Assembly: GCA_026770585.1 (NCBI GenBank)
Contig: MU646476.1
Span: 323,457 to 345,957 of the forward strand
Direction of reading: 5' to 3'
DNA from: Baffinella frigidus
Taxonomy: Eukaryota > Cryptophyceae > Cryptomonadales > Baffinellaceae
DNA length: 22,501 nucleotides
The number at the start of each line of letters is the position of its first letter. Positions within the stretch are counted from its first letter, which is position 1. Shown in pieces: positions 1 to 7,858 of this stretch. Below the pieces are notes generated by a model. That model had not been told where the DNA came from and made no database searches. It saw only the letters and a program-made list of their open reading frames with translations. The position numbers were made by a program, and so were the translations under genes.

Positions 1-92
1 TTATGAGCGAGGTACCCCTGTACATCATCGGGGCATAGGCCCTATGGTGGTCCTAGGGGGGGGGGGGTTCTTATGAGCGAGGTACCCCTGTA
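1..92. mobile_element. Family A MITE, two right-end fragments
   Basis: The terminal sequence TTATGAGCGAGGTACCCCTG ending in TA occurs at 1-22 (element cut by the window edge) and again at 71-92. The second is preceded by the right half of the family A core. Family A is a short non-autonomous inverted-repeat element flanked by TA. Confidence 0.8.
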
Positions 93-275
93 CATGATCG
101 GGACTCAGTGAAGCGGTGATGCGTGTGAACACTGATGAGTCTATGCCCCCGGGTGGGGAAGCCTAACCTCTACATAAACGACTTGTCTCTCCGCCCCCCC
201 AAAGTGGGTTCAGCTCACAAATGGCTCCAAGCTCCACACAGACGAGGCGGGCCCGTCCTAGAGGGTCCGTCCTCA

Positions 276-395
276 TGCAGGGGTACCTCGCCCATAAGAA
301 ACCGCCCCCCCACCTAGGACCATCATAGGGCCCTAGGCATAGGCCTACTGTAAGGTCCCAGGGGGATGTTGTTTCGTATGAGTGGGGTACATGTA
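276..395. mobile_element. Family A MITE, full-length with decayed right end
   Basis: Left end TGCAGGGGTACCTCGCCCAT, then AAGAAACCGCCCCCCC, the CCTAGGACC/GGGCCCTAGGC core, and a degenerate right end TATGAGTGGGGTACATGTA. Confidence 0.8.
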
Positions 396-432
396 ATGCG
401 GGATGGCTTTCAACTGAGCAGCGCCTCGAAGC

Positions 433-660
433 TGCAGGGGTACCTGGCTTATCCCTTAAGTGGCCAGGTGGTCAAATTTGACCACCAAGAGGTCGTAGGC
501 AGGTCCTACGGCCCTACGGTAGGGCGTATGAGCCTACTGGCCACTTAAGGGATACGAAAGCGCCCCCCCCCCCCAGGACCCTACAGTAGGACCATGCCTA
601 TGGCCCTATGGTGGTCCTATCGGGGGGCGCGCGCTTTCGTATGCGCGAGGTACCCCTGTA
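433..660. mobile_element. Family A MITE interrupted by a family B MITE
   Basis: The left end (TGCAGGGGTACC) and right end (GGTACCCCTGTA) belong to one A element whose left arm is split by the 105-bp B element at 450-554. Removing B restores the usual arm up to CGAAAGCGCCCC. Confidence 0.85.
450..554. mobile_element. Family B MITE nested in family A
   Basis: Terminal inverted repeats TATCCCTTAAGTGGCCA and TGGCCACTTAAGGGATA. The core contains GGTAGGGCGTATGAGCCTACT. TA at both ends fits a TA target duplication. Confidence 0.85.
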
Positions 661-753
661 TCCCGCAAGTGCCCAGTAGGCGCAGACGCCCGACCGTAGG
701 GCCCTAGGACCTGCCTAGGACCTCTTGGCCGTCGAATTTGCCTGCCTGGCCAC
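659..753. mobile_element. Family B MITE, degenerate, abutting family A
   Basis: TATCCCGCAAGTGCCCAGTA to CTGGCCAC is B in reverse orientation. It starts at the terminal TA of the A element ending at 660, and its outer end is lost. Confidence 0.75.
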
Positions 754-754
754 G

Positions 755-881
755 TACAGGGGTACCTCGCTCATAATAAACCGCCCCCCCCCCCTAGGAC
801 CACCGCAGGGCCCTAGCTAGGCATAGGCCTACTGTAGGGTCCTAGGGGGGTGCGGTTTCTTATGAGCGAGGTGCCCCTGTA
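755..881. mobile_element. Family A MITE, full-length
   Basis: TACAGGGGTACCTCGCTCAT at the left and TATGAGCGAGGTGCCCCTGT plus A at the right enclose the C-run/G-run arms. 127 bp. Confidence 0.88.
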
Positions 882-1083
882 GGGTCTTGACGTTGATCGC
901 GGCACGCGAGACTCCCGGGGACTCTTAAGACGCAGTCTAAAGTTGTCGCGCAGTTGACTTCACGTTTTCAAGAGGCAGCCGTTTGACCAGAGCTTCGCCC
1001 CACGGCGGAGCGCCGCCATCTCACAGCGGCCGGCCGTGCCTGCGAAGGCGCCTGGCGCTGCCCGGGTTTCTCTTGCGAGGAGC
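882..1083. other. 3' flank of infA without recognised feature
   Basis: Unique-looking, GC-rich sequence downstream of the infA stop codon. No plant-type AATAAA signal is seen. It may be the 3' UTR. Confidence 0.35.
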
Positions 1084-1110
1084 TTACTTGTAACGGAATG
1101 TGATGCGGCC
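1084..1110 (-). CDS. infA: infA exon 5: C terminus of IF-1 and stop
   Basis: Nine codons, GRITFRYK and the stop TAA. SKGRITFRYK is the standard C terminus of IF-1, so joining exon 4 (ending DLSK) to this exon in phase 0 completes the protein at 124 residues. The mature part is about 75 residues, close to the usual 72. The exon is preceded by the acceptor TTCGCAG. It was identified by its match to the family and by its phase, not by length, and is far too short to be found as an open frame. Confidence 0.85.
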   Translation of the reverse strand, partial: GRITFRYK

Positions 1111-1141
1111 CTGCGAATCGGGCCTCGCTCGTCAGGTCGTG

Positions 1142-1263
1142 TACAGGGGTACCTCGCCCATAAGAAACAGCCCCCCCCCGTAGGACCACCATAGGGCCCT
1201 AGGCATGGTCCTACTGTAGGGTCCTAGGGGGGGGCTGTTTCGTATGAGCGAGGTACCCCTGTA
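1142..1263. mobile_element. Family A MITE inside infA intron 4
   Basis: TACAGGGGTACCTCGCCCAT to ATGAGCGAGGTACCCCTGTA, 122 bp, with intact inverted ends, 31 bp upstream of infA exon 5 in transcript sense. The acceptor of exon 5 survived. Confidence 0.9.
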
Positions 1264-1405
1264 GGTTCTTCGAGCGCCCATCATAGGCGGACACTGGAAC
1301 TGGTTCTTTAGGAAAGCCCTGCTTCCTTTCGGATCGCATCGAGCCTCCCTGTACAGCACTGCCCCGCTGCAGACCCTTACCGGGGCCAAGGCGGCATGGG
1401 TCTGG

Positions 1406-1428
1406 GCTAGGGTCGAGGGTCGAGGGTC

Positions 1429-1459
<31 letters not shown>

Positions 1460-1492
1460 GGTCCAAGGTTGAGGATTCAGGGTTTAGAGTGT
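1406..1492. repeat. Telomere-like minisatellite
   Basis: Tandem GGTCGAG and GGTTGAG heptamers. In minus-strand (infA) sense it is C-rich. Confidence 0.85.
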
Positions 1493-1867
1493 AGAAACCC
1501 TGGGCTATCCTAGGAGTACCCTAGGACTCAAGCACGGGAAGAATTAATCATGCACCGTGAGCGTGCTGCACACGAATCGCGCCCTCTCGCAGCTAGGGGC
1601 ACTGCATCGCTGCTTCCGGGGCTCAGCCCGATCCGCTGTGCAGGGCAAGATTGCCAACGCCAATTTGGTACCAACAACCGCCAATTTGGAACCGTACTTT
1701 AGACTAACAGAAGGCCCGGGTCGGCCGACGAACCCAAGCTAATAAATCACGAAACCCTCTCGCTGCTAGGGGGGTGGGCTAATTCTGGCGTCAACCTAAT
1801 TCCGGCAGTCCCTATCCTTCTACCGTATTTTCCATACCGCAGCATCCTACGGAATGCCGGAATTTCA
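1493..1867. other. Intronic stretch of infA without clear feature
   Basis: Contains a short direct repeat CGCCAATTTGG near 1659 and 1680. No credible gene; the plus-strand open frame at 1557 is not supported by codon pattern. Confidence 0.4.
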
Positions 1868-2037
1868 TAGGGAAACCCCTGGAAAGTTCGGAAGTTTCCC
1901 TACGGATTTAGGTAGGACCTACCTACCGTAGGCCGTAGGGCTCCTAGGACCAAAATGTCATAGGATTTTGGCCTACGGTAGGAGGTCCTAGGCAATGCCG
2001 TAGGCGAAACTACCGAACTTTCCAGGGGTTTTACGAC
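1868..2037. mobile_element. Family C inverted-repeat element, copy 1
   Basis: Arms CCCCTGGAAAGTTCGG and CCGAACTTTCCAGGGG enclose a core with CCTACCGTAGG, CCTAGGACC and CCTACGGTAGG. Confidence 0.85.
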
Positions 2038-2109
2038 TAAATTAGGCGAACCCCGGAATTGGGTCGTCCACCCTTACCGGTAGGCATTTCCAGGCGAATT
2101 TCATCCGGA

Positions 2110-2250
2110 CGAGTATTCATAATGAATACGATTTCGGGGATCTCCGATCCGATTCTCGTGCATCTTGAGGCTCTAAATGAAGTCTATATATATGACTGTC
2201 TTATTTCTACCGCTAAGATACACCAAAATCGTATTCATTATGGATACTCG
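2110..2250. mobile_element. Element W: 141-bp inverted repeat
   Basis: CGAGTATTCATAATGAATAC plus GATTT at the left pairs with the right end ATACTCG with one mismatch over 25 bases. The core is unique. The plus-strand open frame across it is incidental. Confidence 0.85.
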
Positions 2251-2502
2251 ACGGGATTAAATTGTGAACCAGGTGAGGTCTTGTACATGCTGGCGCGGTT
2301 TTCAGATCTGATGGAAGAGAAATACCACAACCCGACCCCCGCCCCGAGCCTACAGCTGGCTTGTCCTTAGCACGGCATTTCGGGGGGGGGGAGGCTTGAT
2401 TGGACCAATCGATGAGTGCAGGATGCTGGTTCTGAAGCGTCTACGTTTGCAATTGTTCAGGTGTGGTCCCGTTGAGATGCTGTAGCCACATGCCGTGAAA
2501 TG

Positions 2503-2646
2503 AATCTCGGATTATACCAGAATCTGTCCTGATGAAAAGGCGTAAGATAGCATCATTTGATGCCTAAAATAGCATATACACCCTTACCTTCTCCGCGTGG
2601 GGAGCCTAAGATAGCGGGACAGATTCTGTCTTGGTCCGAAATTAAA
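2503..2646. mobile_element. Family F element, copy 1
   Basis: ATCTCGGA-TATACCAGAATCTGTCC to GGACAGATTCTGTCTTGGTCCGAAATTAAA. Imperfect inverted ends around a shared interior (GGCGTAAGATAGCATCATT). Confidence 0.85.
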
Positions 2647-2693
2647 ACGGGATGGGGTCTAGGCGGCGAGCGCCGGGGACATACTTGGTGTCA

Positions 2694-2852
2694 AGGGTTG
2701 AGGGTTGAGGGTTTAGGGATTAGGGTTGAGGGATTAGGGTTCAGGTTTTAGGGTTGAGGGATTAGGGTTCAGGTTTTAGGTTTTAGGGTTCAGGGATGAA
2801 GGTTCGGGTTTTAGGGTTCAGGGTTCAGGGTTTAGGGTTCAGGGTTTACGAG
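2694..2852. repeat. Telomere-like minisatellite in infA intron 4
   Basis: Degenerate GGGTTGA/GGGTTTA/GGGTTCA heptamers, G-rich on the plus strand and so C-rich in infA sense. Confidence 0.9.
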
Positions 2853-2854
2853 CA

Positions 2855-2889
2855 CCATGCTGAAGTCATAGGGGGAGATCTCACGTGCG
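2855..2889 (-). pseudogene. infA: Echo of infA exon 4, last third (second)
   Basis: Reads REISPYDFSM, a diverged version of the C-terminal third of exon 4, followed by GTGCTC. It abuts a telomere-like array (2694-2852). Confidence 0.7.
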
Positions 2890-2960
2890 GCATAAGGAGA
2901 AAGCCCTAAACCCTAAGCCACGCCGTCTGACCTCTCCACATTTTTAGGGTTTAGGGGAAC

Positions 2961-2999
2961 CTTCCCGAGGTCATAGGGAGAGAGATTTCGCACGTGACT
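2961..2999 (-). pseudogene. infA: Echo of infA exon 4, last third
   Basis: Matches only the [12 protein letters not shown] end of exon 4, with a 2-base insertion in the TCT run and CAGC changed to CGGG. A GT still follows the copy. It is flanked by telomere-like tracts. Confidence 0.75.
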
Positions 3000-3104
3000 G
3001 GTGTGCCCACATAACCTGTCTCACGTGCTGTGGCCACATGTAACGTGCGATGCCACACCCAGAGTGCGGCACTATGAAGGGCGTGGTGGTGGTGGTGAAA
3101 GAAC

Positions 3105-3196
3105 CTTGCTGAGGTCATAGGGAGAGATTTCGCACGTGACTCGATCTTCCCATTCAGGATCTTGGTGTAGCTCTTCCTGGTCTTGCCAGATATATG
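3105..3196 (-). pseudogene. infA: Echo of infA exon 4, 3' part, frameshifted
   Basis: Matches exon 4 from HISGK to the exon end. It reads ISGKTRKSYTKIL and then has two extra bases near the PGD site, so the frame shifts before the SPYDLSK stretch. The 3' edge (CTCAGCAAG followed by GT) is preserved. It lies downstream of exon 4 in transcript sense. Confidence 0.85.
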
Positions 3197-3218
3197 GTGT
3201 CTGCAATGAATTACGTAT

Positions 3219-3318
3219 CGCCTAAATGTATTATACGTCGCCTAAATGTGTTATTTGTCGCCTAAATGTATTATACGTCGCCTACATGTGGTGTATGTCG
3301 CCTAAATGTGCTGTACGG
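3219..3318. repeat. Five tandem copies of a 20-bp repeat
   Basis: CGCCTAAATGTATTATACGT repeated at 3219, 3239, 3259, 3279 and 3299 with few changes. It lies between two echoes of infA exon 4. Confidence 0.92.
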
Positions 3319-3354
3319 CGCAGAGGCCGGTACTAATTTCGGACGAGACAGTAC

Positions 3355-3456
3355 CTTGCTGAGGTCATACGGGGAGATTTCGCACGTGACACGATCGCCA
3401 GGGAGGATCTTGATGTAGTTCTTCCTGATCTTGCCAGATATGTGCGCTAGGATCGT
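3355..3456 (-). CDS. infA: infA exon 4: core of IF-1
   Basis: 34 codons reading [20 protein letters not shown] followed by [14 protein letters not shown]. It contains the IF-1 signatures HISGK-x-RKNYI, ILPGD-x-V and SPYDLSK. The 3' splice site is AAACAG after a C-rich CCCCACACCCCAAA tract, and the 5' splice site is AAG followed by GTACTG, phase 0. The exon lies 1.6 kb from exon 3 and 2.2 kb from exon 5. Partial, mostly broken copies of this one exon flank it: one on the exon 3 side carries its 5' edge, and three on the exon 5 side carry its 3' edge. This is the only copy that is intact and in frame. Confidence 0.93.
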
Positions 3457-3552
3457 CTGTTTGGGGTGTGGGGTTCAGGATTTGGTCAGGTTATGACTCA
3501 CGACGAGAAGATGCTGCACCCTGGACCCTACACTCCGCGTCTGTGTGGGGGG

Positions 3553-3770
3553 CTAGGGTGTAAGGTTTGGGGTTTAGGGTTTAGGATTCAGGGTTCCGGA
3601 TTCTGGATCTTGCCAGATATGTGCGCTAGGATAGTCTGGTTGGGTTGAAGGTTTAGGGGGTTGGATTTGGGGTTTGGGGTTTGGGGTTTGGGGTCTGGGG
3701 TCTGGGGTCTGGGTTTTGGGGTTCAGGGTTCAGGGTTCAGTTCAGGGTTTACGGTTTGGGGTTTAGGGTT
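3553..3770. repeat. Telomere-like minisatellite upstream of infA exon 4
   Basis: GGGTTTGGGG/GGGTCTG/GGGTTCA repeats, interrupted by an echo of infA exon 4 (3606-3635). Confidence 0.88.
3606..3635 (-). pseudogene. infA: Echo of infA exon 4, 5' edge only
   Basis: Thirty bases encoding [10 protein letters not shown] with their own 3' splice site (CAACCAG before it). They are identical in meaning to the start of exon 4 but run straight into telomere-like repeat. The copy lies 150 bp upstream of exon 4 in transcript sense. Confidence 0.85.
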
Positions 3771-3773
3771 CAT

Positions 3774-3938
3774 TTATGGTTGATGGTTGAGGGTGCTGGC
3801 AGGCATGGAGCGCTCGGTCAAGCGCTCCAGGGGGGGGTCTTCCCAGCCCCCCCCCCAACCCCAAACGCCAGCAAACCCCCATTATGGTTGATGGTTGAGG
3901 GTGCCGGCAGACATGGAGCGCTCGGTCAAGCGCTCACG
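3774..3938. repeat. Two direct copies of a 108-bp-spaced repeat with hairpin
   Basis: TTATGGTTGATGGTTGAGGG then TGCCGGCAGACATGGAGCGCT is present at 3774 and 3882. Each copy contains the hairpin GAGCGCT-CGGTCA-AGCGCTC. Confidence 0.8.
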
Positions 3939-3966
3939 AAGGAGGGCAGAGCCGCCTGCAGACTAC

Positions 3967-4111
3967 ACAGGGCGCTACGTGGGGGTATTCCTGGGGCGCC
4001 CTTTGAGCCATTGGGGCGCCCTTGGAGCCGTTTGCTGCCTAGAATTGACTTTTGAATCCAATTTTCCCTTGAAAATTGACATTTGAATACCCCCCCCTCC
4101 AGCCCTGCGTG
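3967..4111. mobile_element. Family E inverted-repeat element, copy 1
   Basis: Left arm ACAGGGCGCTACGTGGGGGT then ATTC; right arm GAATACCCCCCCCTCCAGCC then CTGCG. The interior has GCCCTTTGAGCCATTGGGG and a TTGACTTTTGAAT motif. Confidence 0.85.
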
Positions 4112-4159
4112 GGCTATCGGCGAGGGGGCGTGCCAAGCGTGGCCCGGGGTGGGCCTCTC

Positions 4160-4212
4160 ACCCCTAGACCCTAGACCCTAGACCCTCGACCCTCGACCCT
4201 CGACCCTCGACC
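4160..4212. repeat. Telomere-like minisatellite
   Basis: ACCCTAG and ACCCTCG heptamers in tandem, C-rich on the plus strand, opposite to the other arrays inside infA. Confidence 0.85.
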
Positions 4213-4331
4213 GCCAGTCATCACACGGTGATGACAAGGCGAGGTGCTGACACACACGGTGCTTCCAAAAGTCCGAAGAGTCCGGGTCTGGGAGCGCTCT
4301 CATCGACACGCCCCAGGAGCACGGTCCACAC

Positions 4332-4498
4332 TCATAGGCTAACGGCCTGAAAATGGGGTAGTGAGGCATACGGCATTGCCTAGGACCTCCTACCGTAGGC
4401 CGAGGGATCCTAGGACCAAAAAGTCTCGGCCTACGGTAGGAGGTCCTAGGCAATACCGTGGGCCTAACTACCCCATCTTCAGGCCGTTACCCTATTAA
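4332..4498. mobile_element. Family D inverted-repeat element, copy 1
   Basis: TCATAGGCTAACGGCCTGAA AATGGGGTAG at the left; CTACCCCATCTTCAGGCCGT TACCCTATTAA at the right. The core holds CCTAGGACCTCCTACCGTAGG twice in inverse order. Confidence 0.9.
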
Positions 4499-4570
4499 CA
4501 CGGAGTCAGTTGCGAGCGGGCACACATCATCCGCGTCGAGCCCCCAAGTTCGGAAATCGGGTCGAGCGGC

Positions 4571-4675
4571 CACCCCTCAAGTGGCCATGCCGACAAATTT
4601 GAGGGCCAAGAGGTCCTAGGCAGGTCCTAGGGTCCTACGGTAGGGCGTATGAGCCTACTGGGCACTTAAGGGATA
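4571..4675. mobile_element. Family B MITE, copy 3
   Basis: Degenerate left end CCCCTCAAGTGGCCA; intact right end GGGCACTTAAGGGATA; the B core GTCCTACGGTAGGGCGTATG is present. Confidence 0.82.
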
Positions 4676-5057
4676 CAGCCCCCGGCTTGCAACCGCAGCC
4701 CTCGCCCTCTGCATGCACGCCCCGCCCGGTCCTTCCCTGTCCCTGAAGCACATACATAACCACTCGCGAGGATGGAATCCACGCCGGTTCTCTCCCTCCA
4801 CCCTCAAAGAATCCCGCACCATCAAGAAAAAAACCTACACACCCACGCTCTCTCCCGTCTCCACACCCCGTCCTCCCGCGTCTCCCCCGACCTCGCCAGG
4901 AGGTGTCGTGGTCCTGTGTGAGGCTGCCACGCCTGTGCTATTCAAAGTGTCCACCCCACGTCGTCGGGTGCAGGCGGTGCGCCGTTGGGAATGGCACGGG
5001 GGACCGAAGGTGGCACAGCTGTTGGCACACGATCAAAGAAAGGAGTGGGGAGGGCAC

Positions 5058-5120
5058 CTCCTTGTTGATCTCAAGCTCGACACGGAACATGGCGTTCGGC
5101 AGCGACTCGGTGACGACACC
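5058..5120 (-). CDS. infA: infA exon 3: first half of the IF-1 S1/OB fold
   Basis: 21 codons reading GVVTESLPNAMFRVELEINK plus E. This is the strongly conserved opening of the S1-type OB fold of IF-1 (G-V/L-V/I-T-E-S-L-P-N-A-M-F-R-V). IF-1 binds the 30S A site together with IF-2 and IF-3; here it should act in the plastid. Acceptor GGCGCAG, donor GTGCCC, phase 0 on both sides. The residues after VELE differ slightly from the usual NGH, giving one extra residue before LAHISG. Confidence 0.92.
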
Positions 5121-5297
5121 CTGCGCCGCCGCCACAGCGTCAGCGCCTGGCTCTCCGCACAGCCACGACTGCCGCTCTGACCAGGACCGGGGAGTGGAGA
5201 TAGCATGCACTCACTCAGACAGACGCCTTGCGCTAGTGCTCGCGACTGGCGACATCAGCCGTGTGAGGGTGGGAAGCCGGGAGGGAGGGCGAGCGAC

Positions 5298-5360
5298 CTC
5301 CATTTCAATGCAGTCATCCTTCTTCTTGCCCATGCTCACCGCGCAGGTCCCCGCGCGAGT
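5298..5360 (-). CDS. infA: infA exon 2: start of mature IF-1
   Basis: 21 codons reading TRAGTCAVSM then GKKKDDCIEME. The Met-Gly-Lys-Lys-Lys-Asp-Asp-x-Ile-Glu-Met-Glu stretch is the conserved N terminus of bacterial and plastid IF-1. The residues before it complete the transit peptide. The exon is preceded by the acceptor GGCGCAG and followed by the donor GTCGCT, and both junctions are phase 0. The introns on either side are short (181 and 177 bp) and free of repeats, unlike the two downstream introns. Confidence 0.9.
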
Positions 5361-5541
5361 CTGCGCCGAGGGAGGGGGAGGGGGGTTGGATTTCTGTCAC
5401 ATTCCCGCGTCAAAGGACAGCCCGACCCGCACGACCGCATGCCCACTTGCCCAGCCAGCTGCAGGTGATTCTAGCGCGGCGCACGCGGGAGCATAGGCGG
5501 CAGAGATACATGTGGGCTGGTGCTGGGCAACGGTGCACCAC

Positions 5542-5661
5542 CTGCACCCGAAGACTCGGGGCGGAGAGGCGAGTGAGGCCGCCACCCTGGAGCGAGAAAG
5601 CGGCGGTCACTTCGAGCATAGCCACGATGAGGACCGCGAGCGTGCACCACCGTCCTGCCAT
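5542..5661 (-). CDS. infA: infA exon 1: N-terminal plastid-targeting leader of IF-1
   Basis: Exon 1 of a nucleus-encoded translation initiation factor IF-1, 40 codons, starting at the ATG at 5661. It reads MAGRWCTLAVLIVAMLEVTA, then AFSLQGGGLTRLSAPSLRVQ. The first 21 residues are a hydrophobic signal peptide. Cleavage before Phe, followed by a stretch with Ser, Arg and Thr and no acidic residue, is the known pattern of complex-plastid bipartite leaders. The exon ends CAG with GTGGTG after it, in phase 0, and joins exon 2 in frame. The upstream 318 bp separate it from a divergent plus-strand gene. The start is the first ATG that gives a signal peptide; an in-frame ATG lies further upstream at 5760 but adds a polar, acidic stretch. 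Confidence 0.85.
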
Positions 5662-5979
5662 AGTTGCTAGTTCCTTGATGGGATGTCGGGAGGGAGGCCG
5701 GTTCTCGCTGGAAGTCAATTCGGAGGAGTTTTCAGCAAATTCGCCTTGGAACTCTGTCAAAAGTTAACTCCAATAACCCGTTAGCTGCCAAATAACCCGT
5801 TAACAGAGGCGGCTAACGAGGACTCCTCTCGCTCGAACGAGAGCGAGCGCCTTCCTGTTGTGGCGGGGAGAATGGAAGCAGGCGGCGGTCACCGCCAAGG
5901 GGCCGCTGCGTGCCCCTCGACGCATGGTGGTTGTGCAAGCTGCCAAGTTTCAAGGAGAGGATCCCGGCTGCCGAAGAGG
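5662..5979. promoter_or_regulatory. Divergent intergenic region between infA and gene 2
   Basis: 318 bp between two outward-facing signal-peptide ATGs, so it should hold both promoters. It carries a direct repeat AATAACCCGTTA at 5772-5783 and 5791-5802, and an imperfect palindrome CTCTCGCTCGAACGAGAG near 5837. No TATA box is obvious. It is the longest stretch of the window without any recognisable MITE or minisatellite. The regulatory role is inferred from position only. Confidence 0.5.
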
Positions 5980-6185
5980 ATGGCCGTCCTGCTGCTGGGC
6001 CTGGGCCTGTTCGCGCTCGCGCTCCCAGCGTGCATCGCGCTCCCAGCCCAGGGCAGCGAGGCAGGGGACGGGCCGGCGATGCGTCTGCGAGGTGCGGGGG
6101 ACGAGGCGGCTGGGGGCGGGGCCCCGCGGTTCTTCAACCCGGAGACGATGCGGGTGACTACCGAGGACGAAACCCTCACGATGGG
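5980..6185 (+). CDS. Gene 2 exon 1: signal peptide and unknown N terminus
   Basis: Starts at the ATG at 5980, giving MAVLLLGLGLFALALPACIA, a classic signal peptide, then a Gly/Ala-rich stretch with AMRLRG, then APRFFNPETMRVTTEDETLT. An in-frame ATG at 5860 would put the hydrophobic segment internally, so 5980 is preferred. The exon is taken to end ATGGG with the donor GTGCCT (phase 2), which resembles the infA donor GTGCCC. Reading on without splicing hits a stop at 6267. The phase fits the exon at 8045 (GG plus A). The signal peptide suggests secretion or plastid import. Family not recognised. Confidence 0.6.
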
Positions 6186-6456
6186 GTGCCTCCCCGACCC
6201 CACACGCATGCCCCCCCTCGCCAGCTTTGTGTGGTGCCTCCACTTCAGGGACTCCTTGAGGATTTAGGATCTCTTCTGCACGGACCGATTCGCGTGTCAC
6301 AAATGCCTACAATTCGCCTGGAAATATGGACCGACTCTTCTCTAGTTGAAATGTGCGGTACAACCCCGTCAACTTCGGAGCGGGAAACAGCCCGGGCGCA
6401 CCAAATCACTTGGCCCACATAGTCTGAAACAGCGCTCTCGGAAACGTTGGCAACAT

Positions 6457-6623
6457 TCATAGGCTAACGGCCTGAAAATGAGGTAGATAGGCCTACGGGA
6501 TTGCCTAGGACCTCCTACCGTAGGCCGAGACTTTTTGGTCCTAGGATCCCTCGGCCTACGGTAGGAGGTCCTAGGCAATGCCGTAGGCCTAACTACCCCA
6601 TTTTCATGACGTTAGCCTATGAA
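6457..6623. mobile_element. Family D element, copy 2
   Basis: TTCATAGGCTAACGGCCTGA to GACGTTAGCCTATGAA, 167 bp, with the doubled CCTAGGACCTCCTACCGTAGG core. Confidence 0.9.
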
Positions 6624-6694
6624 CATGCGACAAGCCACGCCCCCCTGGCGCGGAACCCGTTTGTAAAGTAACGGCGTGGTTGATTGTCAAGTGA

Positions 6695-6913
6695 GTCGTA
6701 AAACTCCTGGAAAGTTCGGTAGTTTCTCCTACGGCATTGCCTAGGACCTCCTACCATAGGCCAAAATCCTAGGATATTTTGGTCATAGGAGCCCTACGGC
6801 CTACGGTAGGTAGGTCCTACCTAAATCCGTAGGGAAACTACCCAACTTTCCAGGAGGTAGGTCCTACCTAAATCCGTAGGGAAACTACCCAACTTTCCAG
6901 GAGTTTCCCTATG
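6695..6913. mobile_element. Family C element, copy 2, with duplicated right arm
   Basis: Left arm ACTCCTGGAAAGTTCGGTAG. The right arm is present twice as a 47-bp exact tandem duplication (6809-6855 and 6856-6902). Confidence 0.88.
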
Positions 6914-6982
6914 AAAGTGACAACCCGCAGGCGGAGGGGTGTGGAACACGCGCCGAGTTATAGCTCTGCCCGAGTAATCTGG

Positions 6983-7063
6983 CTGATCAATTCGTCCTAA
7001 CTTATCTAGCTGATCAATTCGTCCTAACTTATCTAGCTGATCAATTCGTCCTAACTTCCTCAA
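6983..7063. repeat. Three tandem copies of a 27-bp repeat
   Basis: CTGATCAATTCGTCCTAACT TATCTAG at 6983, 7010 and 7037, the last truncated. Confidence 0.92.
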
Positions 7064-7170
7064 TCGTGGTAAACCCTGAACCCTAACAGGGGCTCCAGTA
7101 CAAATTAAATGCATTGAGACGTCTTGCATTTATTTTGTGAAGTGCCCAACGTTATTCGGACAGAGCTTCA

Positions 7171-7304
7171 CACAGGGCGCTACATGGGGGTATTCCAGGG
7201 TCGCCCTTTGAGCCATTGGGTCGCCCTTGGAGCCGTTTTCTTCTCAAAATTGACTTTTGAATACCGTTTTCCCTTTGAAATACCCCCCCCTCCAGCCCTG
7301 CGTG
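7171..7304. mobile_element. Family E element, copy 2
   Basis: CACAGGGCGCTACATGGGGG TATTCC to AATACCCCCCCCTCCAGCCC TGCGTGG. Closely similar to copy 1. Confidence 0.87.
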
Positions 7305-7673
7305 GTAGAACCCCTCCCCGTTCTCGTTCGCTGACACGCGGCGTCCATCCATCAGCGGCCAGATTCGTACGATTTCACAAGCAAGTCTGGGACTTGTAAA
7401 CGCCTAATTTTTTGCATTATAAGGTTTGTACGAGTCGCGTCCAAATACGTCATCCGTTAACGTTAGCTTTCCGCATGAGCAGACCACGTCAGGTCGTAAC
7501 TCGGAATTTCAGCTACAAGTCTTGTTAAAAATTTGTACCCGGGTCCGAAATTTTGTATTCGGATCGGACGTGGAAAGGACGAGGAGCTGCCTCTTCACGT
7601 GGGACCGCACACTCATTTAGTACCACGAAACGAACCGTTGCGTCCTGAAATTCCCAGTAATGACCTGCCGTGG
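7305..7673. other. Intron 1 remainder of gene 2
   Basis: No recognised repeat. An open frame from 7533 runs into the first echo of exon 2 (GRGKDEELPLHVGPHTHLVP...), so part of it could be a further exon or an older echo. No acceptor could be fixed. Confidence 0.3.
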
Positions 7674-7736
7674 TACGCGGCGGTCATCCCGCAGCGTCCA
7701 GATTCGTACTCGGCCGCGGACGACGAGTCTGCCTAA
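7674..7736 (+). pseudogene. Echo 1 of gene 2 exon 2, 5' part
   Basis: Reads YAAVIPQRPDSYSAADDESA then a stop. It matches the first two thirds of the exon at 8045 and switches into a 21-bp minisatellite at GACGAGTCTGCC. Copies at 7674, 7860 and 8046 are spaced 186 bp apart. The residues before it (NDLPW) are in frame but differ from the splice-site context of the other copies. Confidence 0.65.
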
Positions 7737-7845
7737 TACTGTTATAGTGCTGACTAATACTATTATAATGCTGACTAATAGTATTATGCAGCTGACTAAT
7801 ACTATTATAGTGCTGACTAATACTAATATAGTGCTGACTTACAAT
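7734..7845. repeat. 21-bp minisatellite, array 1
   Basis: TAATACTATTATAGTGCTGAC repeated about five times. Each unit contains the near-palindrome ACTATTATAGT. It joins the exon 2 echo at GACGAGTCTGCC. Confidence 0.9.
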
Positions 7846-7858
7846 ATCTCGTTGGCAG

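Noticed and set aside
968-1192. Minus-strand open frame of 74 codons over infA exon 5
   Set aside because: It is in a different frame from the GRITFRYK reading and begins inside a family A MITE.
1381-1401. A 21-base minus-strand micro-exon between CCCAG and GTAAGG
   Set aside because: The infA protein is complete without it and its insertion would break the conserved SKGRITFRYK sequence; it could only belong to an alternative transcript.
2059-2370. Plus-strand open frame of 103 codons
   Set aside because: It lies across inverted-repeat element W and inside infA intron 4; no codon pattern or domain supports it.
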